Assembly: GCA_963082875.1 (NCBI GenBank)
Contig: OY720098.1
Coordinates: forward strand, 1,426,001 to 1,490,000
Length of the DNA: 64,000 bases
Direction: 5' to 3'
Source of the DNA: Corella eumyota
Taxonomy: Eukaryota; Chordata; Ascidiacea; Phlebobranchia; Corellidae
Shown: positions 47,326-59,785 of the stretch, in pieces
How positions within the stretch are numbered: position 1 is the stretch's first letter
How the letters are laid out: the number at the start of each line of letters is the position of its first letter
Position numbers and translations under genes: made by a program
Notes under the pieces: model-generated
What the model was told of the DNA's origin: nothing
The model's database searches: none
Seen by the model: the letters and a program-made list of their open reading frames with translations, nothing else

Positions 47326-50300
47326 TCACATATCTAACACTTTCTGAGCGTTACTAAGGGCCTGGGACATGTCAACGACCTGAGTCCGGGCGTGGATTTC
47401 AAATTGTGGCGGAAAATTTTGGCTCAATCTCCGGCGTTGTTGGTTCTCGGCCCCGTTGTAGGAAAATCGTTGATGCGACATTTTCGGGGGCGTTTTTTGG
47501 TACTCAGAAGCTAAATCGATTGTATTACTACGACTTAGAGTACGTGAATTAGTATTATTATACCGTAAATTATTATATCTAGACGTATGGGCATGAGTTT
47601 CGTTCGGTATTTGGTAATTCTCGTTAGAATGGTAACTATAATCCGGCCATCTAAAATCTCCACCCAATGACTGAGATTTTCTTACAACATTTTGGTTCGA
47701 GTTATATTTTTGCACGAAAGCAGTATCATGTGACCAATTTTTGTTCATTTGATTTTCCATATTGTGTTTATTTGTCACATTGGGCCTCCAGTTGTAATGA
47801 TAAGAGTCGTAATGACTCGTGGACGCGTAATTTGATTTCCCTGCTACGTAGTTCAGGTTTTCTTCGTAGTTTTGGGACGGAAAAGCATTATTAGAAGCTG
47901 GGTTAAAATTTAAGTTATTCGGTTCTTGATAATTTGCGACGAACGCAGAATTTTTCGACATTTCGTTGTTGTTCATTTTTCCTCGAAATTTTTGCAGCTC
48001 GCCTTTCACGGAGTCGTTGAACCGTAACGAGCTCGGTTGCGAGGTGATGACGTGGTCAATATTTGTGCCGGTCACGCTTGACTCCATTTGCCCGCTTCTA
48101 GACGCGAACATATCGTCCAGGAATGTCTCGGAATTTTTCGTCTCGTCCCCGAGTTGATTCGGTACCGCAAATTCGTCCCCGCGAGGCTGTGAATCACTTC
48201 CGCCTGCTTCCAGCGCGTTAAACTCCGCGGTTTCTTGCACATTTTCCCGACAAATTTTACTGAGACTAGAATTTAAATCAGTGACGTCATCACTATCTAA
48301 TTTTATGTCGGTCTCGGTCTGTTGATTTTCGAGTTTTTCAGAATCCATGACGTCATCATTATTTTCGGGCAAATTTTTTTGTCGATTTTTTTTCTTACTT
48401 TCCGGGTCGCTCGCTCCGCCTTCTTCGTCGTCGCTTTCTTTTATGGCGTCATCGTCTACGTCATCATCGCATGACGTATCAGCGTCCGAGTCTTTGTTTT
48501 TATTGGATTGTTGTTGACGCTTGTGTTTCATTCTGCGGTTTTGAAACCAGACTTTCACCTGCCTGCAAAAAAAATGTAAAATTATATAAAAATAATTGTT
48601 AAAAACTGTTGGGTGTTTAATCAAATTAATTGTTAAATACCTCATTTTTAATATAAACAACATATGTATAATATACTTGTAGTTTTTAGTAAATATTTGT
48701 AAAAAATAAGACCAAAAATTTTATTGAATAACTGTTAGAAATTTTAGATTAAAATTAACGAAAACTAAATTTTTTTCGAAACACCATGACATACGATGCT
48801 TTTTATACACTACAGTTGCGGTTTTTGTGGTGCGTACTTATAAAAGTTTTGGCCAAAATGTTAAAAAAATTTATAAAATAATTGTTTAAGTTTTATATTG
48901 AAAGTAAAAAAAAAAATATTTTTTGTAACGCTTTACAATGGTGTTATTAGATAGCGACCTTTAAGCTTTTTAACGTTAATATTTATAAGAAATTTGTCAA
49001 AATGTTTATGTTAAATAAACCCAATACTACTAGGTTTGATAACCAGTGAAGGCAGTTTGAAAAAAAATTCTTATAAATTCAAAAAATGTTACACTAAGAC
49101 AAAAAAGGTGGTTATTTCTAAACGAAATTTTAAAAGTTAGTTTTATATTAAAGAAGTAATGGCTAGGACAATTAATTTCAATTTTTTAACGACATTCCTT
49201 ATATAGAAAGTCGTTTAAGAAATATTAAAAATAAAAATTGGCGCCAAAACAAACATTTTGTTAATATTTAATTCTCGAAATTTTATTGTTATTAATTAAC
49301 TAAAAACGTGATCGGTTTTGTTGTAAATATAAAAGTTGAAATGATTGATATTTTGATTTGGGAATTGTCGAAAATGATTGATTTGTATTGACATGAGTCA
49401 CCAAAAAAAAATCAAAACATAAAAAAAATTTTTAATTTTATTTGGAAAAATAACTTTTTTAAAAATCTTTAAAAATATATGGCAAATTTAATGGCTCAAA
49501 AAACGTGAAGTTATATTTCAAATGTTTGTTCAATTATAATTTTTAATTATTTAAAAGTGTTAAAATTTATTTAATTCTGACAATTTATAAAAATAAAGAA
49601 AAGTAATAGTAAAAAATGTAAATTACATCTTCCATATACTTTAAAAAAACATCGATAAAAGTTTTAAAATCTTAACTAGAAAATAGCAATTAGTATATTA
49701 TGAATTACAAAAAGGCAAATATTCTTTAGTAACTGGGTAAATAATAGTTTTTTAACAACAAAAACGTTAATTAAACAATACAGTTTTAACTACAACGAAA
49801 AACACAAAAATTGACTCTTTTTACCTTTCCGTTAACTCCAACCCAGTCGCAATCTCGATCCTCCTAGGTCGACATAAATATTTGTTGTAATGGAATTCCT
49901 TTTCTAACTCAAGTAGTTGGGTGTTAGTGTATGCTGTTCTTAATCTTCTGGATGCACCACTAGGACGGTTACCTAAAGTTATAAACAACCAATTTATGTT
50001 CAATTGCGATATATATTTAGTTGTTTTTTTTTTCGTATCACCTTAAGGTGATAGGTTTTTATATTAAATTGGGAAAGAGAGTGCTGTTATGACGTGTTTA
50101 AGCTATCTGTAAACGCCGGGCTGAAGAGCAAAAAATGTGGCATTGGTGCGGCTTTGACTCAAAACCTTTTGGTGTGTTTTAGCTATCAAGAAAAGCTGGG
50201 CTTAAGGGTGAATAGTGTGGCATTGGTGCGGCTCGAACCCAAAACCTTTTGGTGTGTTTAAGCTATCAGTAAACACCAGGCTTAAGGGTGAATAGTGTAG

Positions 50301-53300
50301 CATTGGTGCGAGTCGAACCCGAAACCTTTTGGTGTGTTTAAGCTATCAGTAAACACCAGGCTTAAGGGTGAATAGTGTGGCATTGGTGCGGCTCGAACCC
50401 GAAACCTTTTGGTGTGTTTAAGCTATCTGTAAACACCAGGCTCAAGGGCGAATAGTGTGGCATTGGTGCGACTCGAACCCTAAACCTTTTGGTGTGTTTA
50501 AGCTATCAGTAAACGCCAGGCTTAAGGACGAATAATGTGGCATTGGTGCGGCTCGAACCCTAAACCTTTTGATGTGTTTAAGCTATCTGTAAACGCCGGG
50601 GCCAAGGGCGAAAAATGTGGCATTGGTGCGACTTGAACCCGAAACCTTTTGGGGTGTTTTAGTTATCTGTAAATGTCGGGCTTAGACGGGGGAAATGTGG
50701 CATTGGTGCGGCTCAAACCTAAAACCTTATGGCTTGTAATTTTATGCCATGACCGGTATAACACACTTTGCTGTATAAATAAGAAAAATTAATATATTTT
50801 AATACAGAAAATTATAAAAATTAAATTTGAAAATTTAGGTAAAAATTTTTAAATATTTTTAATCCCGATTTAAAAGTTTTTATTTAAAAATTTAATTTAT
50901 TTTTTTTAATTTTTTCAGTATAAAAATAAGGGTTTTGTTAGTTTAAAAGCAAAGTTTTTGGTAAAATGGGTTTTAACGTGCTCATCATGGTATTTAAAAT
51001 TTGGAAACTTACTAAAAATATCGACACAGAAATAACTGTCAGATGATCGTCAAAATTTAAAAAAATTTTTTGCTTAAACTTTAAATATTTTGGTTAATAA
51101 TAAAAATTGGCAACCGACCTAACTTAACAATTAAGCTAACATTATCTTACCACGTGACCGTGTGCAGCGGTGCGTTAACAGCATCAACACAAACTAACAA
51201 GCGATGTTTTAACAACAAAAATATTTATTGTGGTTAAAGTTAAGTTAAAGTTTTGAAGAAAGATTCTGTTGTAATCCAGTCAAAAATTGTTTTAAATTAT
51301 TTGTAAATTTGTTTTCTTATAAATTGGTGTAATAACTTTTAAAGGACGATTTTGTTGTAAATTGGTCAAAAATTGTTTTTAAAATTTTTGTAAATTCATG
51401 TTTTATAATTTGGTCAATTTTTTTATGGCATAAATTACTTTAAAAGATGTTTTTGGTAAGCTGTTAATAAATTTGTAATAAGGTTTAAAGGACGATTTTG
51501 TTGTAAATTAGTCGAAAAATAGTCCTTTAATTTGGGTAAAATATGTATTTTTTAAATTGGTCAATTTTTCAAAATATTTTTGGTTATTGTTGCCTTAAAG
51601 GCTCAAGTTTTTTAAAACAATTAATAAATTTAAATTTTTGTTGCCGTTTAAGTTAAAATTTTTAAAGTCATCTTTTTATGTTCTGTTTTAAAAGGCTTTT
51701 TATGTTGTTAACCTTCAAGTTCAAGTTTTTTTTAACTTGGTTACGTCAGCTGTTAAAATATTTAAAACAAAAGTTTTTCAATTTAAGGACCTTATTTTTT
51801 ATTATTTTTTTTCATTTTGGTTTTTCGCAAATTGATAACAGTAAATAATAAATAGACATACAATTAATATTACAACAATGCGACGGAAAAAAATGACAAA
51901 ATCAATTTAATGATTTAAAACATGCCAAAAGTAATAATGTTTACATAAAGATTTTAAGTATGTTATGGCATGGTCACCAAACCCAAACTTAATTAAATGT
52001 CTTTGATATAATAATATTTGCGCGTTTTCAAAAAGTTTTGCATTTTGTAAAAGTTTTTGTTATTGATGATTCGGTAAAATTTCAAAGTAAATTCTTTGTA
52101 ATATATTACCAAGTTAGAAATATAAAAATTGAGTAATTATTTATTTAATATAAATATAAAACAATATTATTAATCAAGTATGTAAAAAAATATTAAATCA
52201 TCGTTGAAAATGATTTTATTTTATTCGATCATAATTTCAAATTTTTGGATGTCGTTTTTAATATGATCGAGTAGACGTTTTGACTGTTATGGGACTTGTA
52301 GTGCCACGCGCCACGCGTAAGACTTGTGATTACCACTTAAGTGCACTTACATGACAATGACGTTTCGAGTGTTGTTGTAAATTGTCATTAATTATAATTA
52401 GTTTAATTTCCGTTGTATTTTTTAATTATTTTTGATTTATTTATTTTTTATCTTAAACAATTAAATTTATTTTGATTTATTTTCATAAAATTTAAAATTT
52501 TTTTTAATTTAAAAATATTTTGACATTAATATTTATTATATTGATATTTATCATTTTATTATTAATATTTATTAATGCTTAAAAAAATTTCCAAAATAAT
52601 TAATCTAAAATGTTTTTTTAATTTTAAAGTTTATTATCGTCAAAATTTAAAATTTTTTAATTTTTTGTTTGGGTCAAAATAAACAAATTTTAAACAATTT
52701 TCTAAGCAAAACATTCTTTGTATTGTTGTAATCTGGTTCTTAGGTCAACAGGCTTCTTGTTAATTTGATTTGGGTAATAAAGTTAAGAAGATTATAAAGG
52801 GGATAATCTAGGATCAGTTAACTTAACTGTGACCGTATAAGTTCGACACAAACCTTGATTGACGTTTCCAATTTGTTACAAAAATTCGAGGTTTTAAGGA
52901 AATTGTTTGACTATGAATGTAACTGTTTGGTTAAAATTGGTATTTTTTATTTATATTTTTAAAATTGGTATTTTTTTTGGTTTTTTAAAGTTGGTATTTT
53001 TTTTGCTTTTCTAAAGTTGGTATTTTTTTTGGTTTTCTAAAGTTGGTATTTTTTTTAATTTTCTAAAATTAGTATTTTTTTTGGTTTTCTAAAATTGGTA
53101 TTTTTTTTGGTTTTCTAATATTGGTATTTTTTTTTGGTTTTCTAAAACTGGTATTTTTTTTGGCTTTCTAAAATTGATTTTTTATGCTTTATTAAAAGTA
53201 ACAAAAAAGTCATATACAGCTAATTATTATACATAGATGCGGTTAAAAAATGACAAAATAAAATTTATTATTTTATGTAAATTCGTAAAATTGCTGTTAT

Positions 53301-56300
53301 GGTTTTTGGGTTTAATTTTGTGTTTTATTTTTAAAAGTTTGTTTATAAATTTTATGGTTTCAACGCTTAGCCATTTAGTTTATAATTCTAACCATTGGTT
53401 TAATAAGTGTTGTTTTTCTTTTACTAAAATGATATTTTTGTTTTAATATAGCTGTTGTTTGTTTTGGATCCACGTTACGTTCAATATATAAACTCGCGGT
53501 TTCTAGTTATACTGAATTTTGTGTAATTTAAAGTAAAAAAACTTTGATAAGAAACGAGTGTTTATTAAAGGTGACAGTTATTTTTAATTACTGGTACTTT
53601 ACGGTCCTCTAAAAAATTACGAAAAAAATCGATTTGAGGACCGTAAAAGTAATAACAAGTTTGGCGGGGGCTGTATAAAGGAAAAGGGTAATAAGTTTGT
53701 TAAAGGCCCGTAAACTACAAGTACTCTACAATTACTGCTTATTTTTTTAACTAAATTTCACGCAAAAACTATTTAGTAAAAAATTCAAAATTCATCATTG
53801 CTTAATTGACTTCATGTACAATTTACCAGATGGTAGTGGTAAAATCACGGTTTATCTTGGCATATATTATACCGTTTATGGCCCGATGATTACGTTTATA
53901 AATTATATTTACACTAAATAAAACAAGCGAAAATTTTACAAACCATAATATTGAAACAGTTTTCGATTTTTTTTTGCTGAAATGATAAAACCGACGAAAC
54001 CCGATCCCAGTATCTTATTTGCACAACGCTTCGGGCGAGTGAATCAAATATTCAAGCCATTAGAGCATTTCATGACATGGGTCTGTGTCTCGAAATTTAA
54101 ATTGTTAAATTGGGCGAATTTTAATACGAATATTTTCTATAAATTATGCTAAGTTGTGACTTCTTTATAGCTTAAGTGTATAAACTATTTTAATAAGGAA
54201 TACGTTGGTAAAGTTTGAGTTTTTTCAAACTTATAAAATTATTGTTTTTAACTTAAAAAACAGAAGTAAAAATATATTTTTCTAAACTATAAAAAAATGA
54301 CTATTAAAAAATAAATTCTTTATATTTATATAATTTTTAATAAACAAATAAGCAGCGTTTCTACATGAATAACCTCTCAACAACAGTTAAACAAATATTA
54401 ACGTACTCTGTATATTAGGAATAATTATTTATAAAATACCCGTGCTGAAAATTATTGATTCAACGAGGTATTGAAACAGTGTTTAATATTTGTCCATTGT
54501 AAACAAATGCGATCAGACCCTAAACAAGAGTGCGTGCAGTTAAAGTTAGATGTCAATATTACACAATAATTACAACTTGACTCACAATTTAAACTTGAAT
54601 TTTCAAATCTCTGTATGTGTAGGTGTAAATAATAGAAATTATAATGGCGCCTTACGTTATTATATTATTAATTTTAAATCAAATGGGCTATAGTTATACT
54701 TACAACTTATATTGATACATTTTTATAGCTTTTTTTTAGGTTTTAGCGCATTAATGAAAGTAAATTTTTGGGTTTGGTGACCATGCCATATCATACTTAA
54801 AATTTTTATGTAAACAATAATACCTTTGGCATGTTTTAATCATTAAATTGATTTTGTTATTTTTACCGTCGCATTGTTGTAATATTAATTGTATATCGCA
54901 TTTATTATTTCCTTTTTTCAATGTGCGAAAAAAACAAAATAAAAAAAAATAAAAAATAGTACGATATACAAAAAATATTACATTAATGCGACGGGAAAAA
55001 AATGACAAAATCAATTTAATAATCGAAAACATGCCATAAATATTAATGTTTACATAAAGATTTTAGTATGTTATGGCATTGTCACCAAAATCTAGGTTTA
55101 CTCTGTTTATAATTTTAATATAACTATATTTAAAATGTTATGTCAATTTAAAAACGATATTTTATATCGATTTGATAAACAGAACGTTAGATAATTTTTT
55201 GTTTTATTTTTGAATAGATTGTAGTTAGTAAAAGCAACCAAAATTTTGCTTAAAATTTTTTCGCAATAAAAGTATGTTATAATTCTCCCCAAAAAAACTT
55301 AAAAACAAAAATTTTATGCATTTATTTACATTTTAAACTTATATAACTTAACGTCATTTAAAAACTATTAAAACCCCACAAAAAGGTCGACAACATTAAC
55401 AAATTTAACCTTTAAAAATCTCAATTGTCGCCTCATTAAAATTGTAATTATTTTGATTAAAAAAATCCAAAATAGAATTTGGTTTCGTTTTGTTTGTTTA
55501 TTATTGCAAGAATGACAAAGCGCAAACATTATCACGATTCGAATTGTTTGCCAATATTACGTGACAAATTTTGGAGACATCTACGTTGATACTTCAATGA
55601 ATTTTTCGTAGAAGTCGTTAAATTGATTGATATCACTTCCGAAATACAGGGCTGCCAGATTATTTTTACGCCAGTGTTGCCAACTTATTTGCCAAATGTT
55701 TTGCGGACTTTTTTTAATTCTTACGTTTAAAAAAAACCATGTTAAAAAAAAAATCTTAAACTTTTGAAATACGGTTACTTGAAGTATTGAATCTTTTAGA
55801 TTGCCCAAATATTGATTTAAATAACATTTTTGCATCTATTTTTTGTAATTTTTAAATGAAAAACGAAAAATACTTAGGTTTATATTGAATAATTTCTTAA
55901 TATTATTAGGTCAGTTGTGAAAAAAACAGTAAATTTTGGACAAAATGTTATAATTTTCAAGTCAAATCTTATCCCAATAAGCGCGATATATCAACAACAC
56001 ATTCCATCCCACCAAGAACACCTTCAACACGTAAAATAAATGAATAAATATTAACATACAGATAATAACAGCCGATACCGAGTAAAACAAATGATAATAC
56101 GACACCCTTATCATCTTATATAAGCTTAATTTCAAGTGGAGCTCTTAAACTTATCGGGCAGAATTCGCACCTTGTTAAACCAGCAAAGTTCCCAATACGA
56201 CAGTAGCTAGATTTTATTATTAATTATTAATAGCAGTATAGACAAGTAGGTCAATATGAACCTGTGTTTGCTTATATTTTAACTGTTATAACACCTTTGC

Positions 56301-59300
56301 TATATATATTAAAATAACATTTATTTTTCGTATGTTACCATTTTAAATTGTTTTTATAAGTTTTTTTAGACAATTTTTATTTAATTTATATTTAAATAAA
56401 TCTTAGTTTTTGCAATTTAAAGCAATTTTTTCTTATTTGAGTTTTAATTTTAAAAAACTTAAAAATCAATTTTTTATTTATTTTTTTTTATATTTTCGAA
56501 ACCAAATATCTGTCAACAATACTTTCCATTGTGACGTCATAATTTAGCTAAACAATCGGCCACGCGCCACTCCGTTAAAAAGGGGGTAAATTGGGGTTTT
56601 ACGCTTCGCTGAACAGCGGGGCCCACCCGTGGAGACAACCTTGGGGCACGTAGGCATTATTGGGGTAAGAACATCAAAGTAAAAATAATTATTAGCCCCC
56701 TAAATTAACGTTGTTGGTATTGGAAATAATTATCGAAAATTAACTCGACTTGGAGATAAAATTTAAAAAAAAAAAAATTAAAGGAGTCGAAAAAATTAAA
56801 AAAAAACAACTTTTTTCAAGATCAAATACCTTAATTTTAAATATCATTTTATGGATATTGATAATTGTACTTTAGTATACTTTAAATAGAAGTCTTATAG
56901 GTAAAAGTTGTTTAAAATGAACTCAAAAATCGAGTTAAAAAACTTTGCATTTTTAATCCACATTTTTTTAACGCATGTTATTTTTTTAACAACTTTTTTA
57001 AAATGGCGTCCGCGTATTTTTAAAACTATCATTTTTGGGTAAAAATGGAAGCTATCCGGTTTTTAAATTTTGGATAAAAGTATTTAAAATTAAATTTAAA
57101 GGTTTAAATAATCTTTAATAGTTTTATCAAATGTATAAAGTTTCATTAAGTTTTGATAATTTTGATTAAAAAATTTGGTTTTTTGTATTTGATTTGAAAT
57201 TTGCCAAAGTTAAAATCAATTTTTATTTAAGATATATATATTAGTGTTTTATTATATATTTAGCTAGTGCTATTTTACTTAAAGGCATAATAATTTAAAA
57301 TTAAAAAACAAAATAAAATTTGTAAAAAAATAAATAAATAAAAAATCGCAAAGTAAAAAAAATGACAAAAATTATAAAAATTTTCAACTACCTTAAGTCT
57401 TGTATGAAACCCTTAATAAAAACCAGTTTTATTTTGAAATAAAAGGACAGCTTAGGTGTCAGGTTAGTGTATAAACATACTTGACAGCCAGTTGAAATAA
57501 TGATGGATGGTTGTTCTCAGTTCAAAGAGATAATTCACGACTCTAAATCGCTGTCGGCGAATTCGGGCGACTTTTTATTTTATTTTGGCGAAAATCTTGC
57601 GACTCGATCAATTTATGAATAAAAAATTTGTTTTTTCCAGTAAAATAAATACATAAACTCCTTAAAGGCTACATTTTTAGCGTATTTTGGTTTGATTTAT
57701 TGTTGTAAGAATAATATATTTTCAAAATTTTTAAATTTTTTTGCATTGGTATAGGTTATATTTCTTACTTTTTAAAATACGCTAATTTTTTTTATTTTTT
57801 CTTGTTAAAATTAACCTAAATTTATTGTTTAATTAATTAAAATTTCCGTTTTTAATTGTCGTAAATTTACGTTTAAATATCTGGCGTGAATTAGGCTTTA
57901 AACTAATATTTATTTAGATAATGTGTCGTAAGAATAATTAATCACCACAAGCGTCAAGGTAGAAGGATCAGGTTTTATCATAAATTGTAACGCTTGACAG
58001 TGTGAGAATTTAAACCAAACCAAAAACTTACATTTTTTGACTACCTTTTTTTACCCCAAAAAACACATAAACCCTCATTTAAAAACTTAAATTTTTTTCC
58101 TTATAAAGTTTTTTTTGATAAAATTTTTTTTTGCGAATTTTTTTTTACATACCTGATATTTTTTTGATTTAAATTTAGAAATATAACAAAATTCAGATAT
58201 TTTGTGGTTTTGGGTTTGCGTTTTTGTTATTTACTTTCAACAGTAAGCCATTTACATTTAAAATGAAAATGTTTGTTATCGTATTATAGATGTTTTATCA
58301 AATTTTGCATCTAGTATTTTAGGTTTTGATTTTTAATTACAATAACTAATTTAAAACTTAAAATTGCTAAGTTTTTAGTTATGTATAAGACCAAATAATA
58401 ATCAAATCAAAAATTGGTAAGTATGACTAAACATAACATAACTATGACGACACAAAATTGGGGTTTAATTGATTTATACTGAACCCACCCTATAGTTTTA
58501 GCCCTTTTATTTTTAACAGTAAAAGTATAGAGGGCAATATAAATAAGCTTTTAACGTTCGATCGACGACAGACGTTGTTACGGTTTGTAAAGTTTTAAAA
58601 ACTGGTTTGAAATGTGTGATCGGATACTATGACAGATACCTACTGGACTAGTAGAAGAAATTTAAACTTTTTTGGGTTTTTTAAAATGTTAGTATTGTTT
58701 TGTAGTTGGGTTTAAAAATAATAATTTATGTTTATTAGTATTTAATTTTTTAATGTTGACATAGGTATAAGTTGGTTAATTTTTTGGTTTTATTATTTAA
58801 TTCGGAGTTTTAGTTATAACTTAAACATTATAATAGCTATAACCTTTAAAAGTTTGTTAAATAAATAACACAAATCACCAAGTAGAACTAAATTTTTTTA
58901 AAGTTAACTAAATACGCCCACGCACTATAGCAGAAGGAAAAAATTGCCAAAATTTAATCAAAAAATTATGGTAAAATGATAATTCAATGACCCCAAAAAT
59001 GCTAAACAAGAACTAAAGAAACACTGAAGTGAAAAATATTTAAACTTACGTCTTTCGTTCGTTTTTTTTCCAATTTTCTTCTCTTTCATCCACGGAAAAT
59101 TGGTACAAAAATCCTCTCTGATGTCCTGCTCTTTCTCGCTTTGGTATTGCATATAAGGTTGATTATATTGACTATTAGGAATTGGCTCAGGAAACTGTAG
59201 TCTATTAATATAAGTGGAACTTGGTATGAGTTCATTGACGGTTTCGTTTGGCGGAAAAAAACGCGGCTTAGAATGATCTGTATAGTTCGATACATAACCC

Positions 59301-59785
59301 CTTATATTAGGTTCGTTGTATGGTGATGTACCGTGTATACTTTGGTAGTTGTAGTGTGCGTTTGGGTGTCTATAGCCCTGAAAAAAACCGCTGTTTTCAC
59401 TGTATTGGTGAACTTTATCGATCGAGTTATCGACTAAAAGTTGGTTGTTGACCCCGAGGGAGTTGATCTTCTGCGGCGGAAAATTAAACGCGTTGTTCTG
59501 GCAGATTGTCGGTGAGACGCCCGAGATTGGGGAGTAAGCAACTGCGCGAACAGAGGACGGGCTGCAGTTTGCACTGGGGTGGGAAATATTGCTACCAACC
59601 GATTCTGCTAGAAGGTCTTCTCTTTGCGAAATATGATCGGGGTTTTGCATGGAATTTGGCGGCGAATTTCGTCGATATTTGTGGCGTACCGATTGATTTA
59701 TCCCGGGCTCTGGCGTGAAAATATTGAAACATTCGGCAAAGGTTGGCGCCGAATTTATGAAACCACTTTCCCGATATGCCATCAT
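47326..59785 (-). CDS. Hox2: Hox2 homeobox transcription factor
   Basis: Three coding exons: 59050-59785, 49825-49972 and 47326-48562, giving about 706 residues in frame. The N-terminus [16 protein letters not shown] matches the conserved Hox2 start (ESGFINSQPSLAEC in vertebrates). The hexapeptide FPWMKEKK, the Hox2 form, lies just before the end of exon 1. The homeodomain (about 252-311) has [33 protein letters not shown] and [19 protein letters not shown], with Q50 and N51 of helix 3. Intron 1 (9.1 kb) follows the hexapeptide, as in other Hox genes. Intron 2 (1.26 kb) splits the homeodomain at its Arg43 codon. The C-terminal tail of nearly 400 residues is strongly acidic first ([16 protein letters not shown]), then Asn/Ser/Tyr-rich. 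The protein is much longer than vertebrate Hox2 (about 370). It is a nuclear anterior patterning factor expected to act with Pbx and Meis/Prep partners. Confidence 0.96.
48563..49824 (-). other. Hox2 intron 2, inside the homeobox
   Basis: This intron of 1262 bp has donor ACGGAAAG-GTAAAA and acceptor TTTTTTTTGCAG. It interrupts the Arg43 codon just before [10 protein letters not shown]. It is AT-rich; I see no repeat, RNA or motif of note. Confidence 0.85.
50085..50775 (-). repeat. SINE-2 with about eight tandem 80-bp tail units, in Hox2 intron 1
   Basis: On the minus strand, the head GTTATACCGGTCATGGCATA at the right end is followed by about eight and a half units of 80 bp. Each contains GGTTTCGGGTTCGAGCC (box-B-like), GCACCAATGCCACACTATTC and AGATAGCTTAAACACACC. 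The period is exactly 80 bp in the central units (for example 50260 and 50340). Variation is limited to single changes, so the array expanded fairly recently. Every unit repeats the internal B-box-like motif while the head is present once. Confidence 0.9.
51835..51990. mobile_element. Solo arm of the 54.8-kb inverted-repeat element
   Basis: TATTACAACAATGCGACGG, ATGACAAAATCAATTTAATG, AAAACATGCC, TGTTTACATAAAGATTTTA and ATGGCATGGTCACCAAACCC match one inverted arm of the element at 54.8-55.1 kb at most positions, over about 140 bp. The opposite arm is missing. It lies in Hox2 intron 1. Confidence 0.75.
52930..53185. repeat. 26-bp tandem repeat, about ten units, in Hox2 intron 1
   Basis: Units of TCTAAA(A/G)TTGGTATTTTTTTTGG recur about ten times with small changes. 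On the transcribed strand the array gives A-rich tracts separated by CAACTTTAGA. It has no coding role. Confidence 0.85.
54757..55105. mobile_element. Long-inverted-repeat element (MITE-like), in Hox2 intron 1
   Basis: The left arm (GGGTTTGGTGACCATGCCAT ... TTACCGTCGCATTGTTGTAA) is the inverted copy of the right arm (TTACATTAATGCGACGGG ... TATGGCATTGTCACCAAAATC). Each arm is about 130 bp, and the spacer is about 60 bp. Arm identity is roughly 85-90 percent by eye. There is no open frame of consequence, so it is nonautonomous. I cannot define the target duplication, and the superfamily is therefore open. Related single arms are near 51.9 and 46.5 kb. Confidence 0.8.
56520..56665. promoter_or_regulatory. 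G+C-rich patch in Hox2 intron 1, possible regulatory element
   Basis: In a strongly AT-rich intron this patch holds TGACGTCA (near 56532), GGCCACGCGCC, CGCTTCGCTGAACAGCGG and GGGGCCCACC. A TATATAAG sequence is about 400 bp to the left, near 56116. Composition alone suggests a constrained or unmethylated element; no factor is assigned. Confidence 0.3.
57482..57510 (+). promoter_or_regulatory. Prep/Meis site beside a Hox/Pbx site in Hox2 intron 1
   Basis: TGACAG at 57482-57487 matches the Meis/Prep core. Thirteen bases later TGATGGATGG at 57501-57510 matches the bipartite Hox-Pbx consensus (TGATNNAT), in the exact form used by anterior Hox proteins at the mouse Hoxb1 autoregulatory element. 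In vertebrates such paired sites drive auto- and cross-regulation of anterior Hox genes, including an intronic hindbrain element of Hoxa2. Location in the first intron of Hox2 makes a homologous or convergent autoregulatory module plausible. Binding is inferred from sequence only. Confidence 0.6.
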
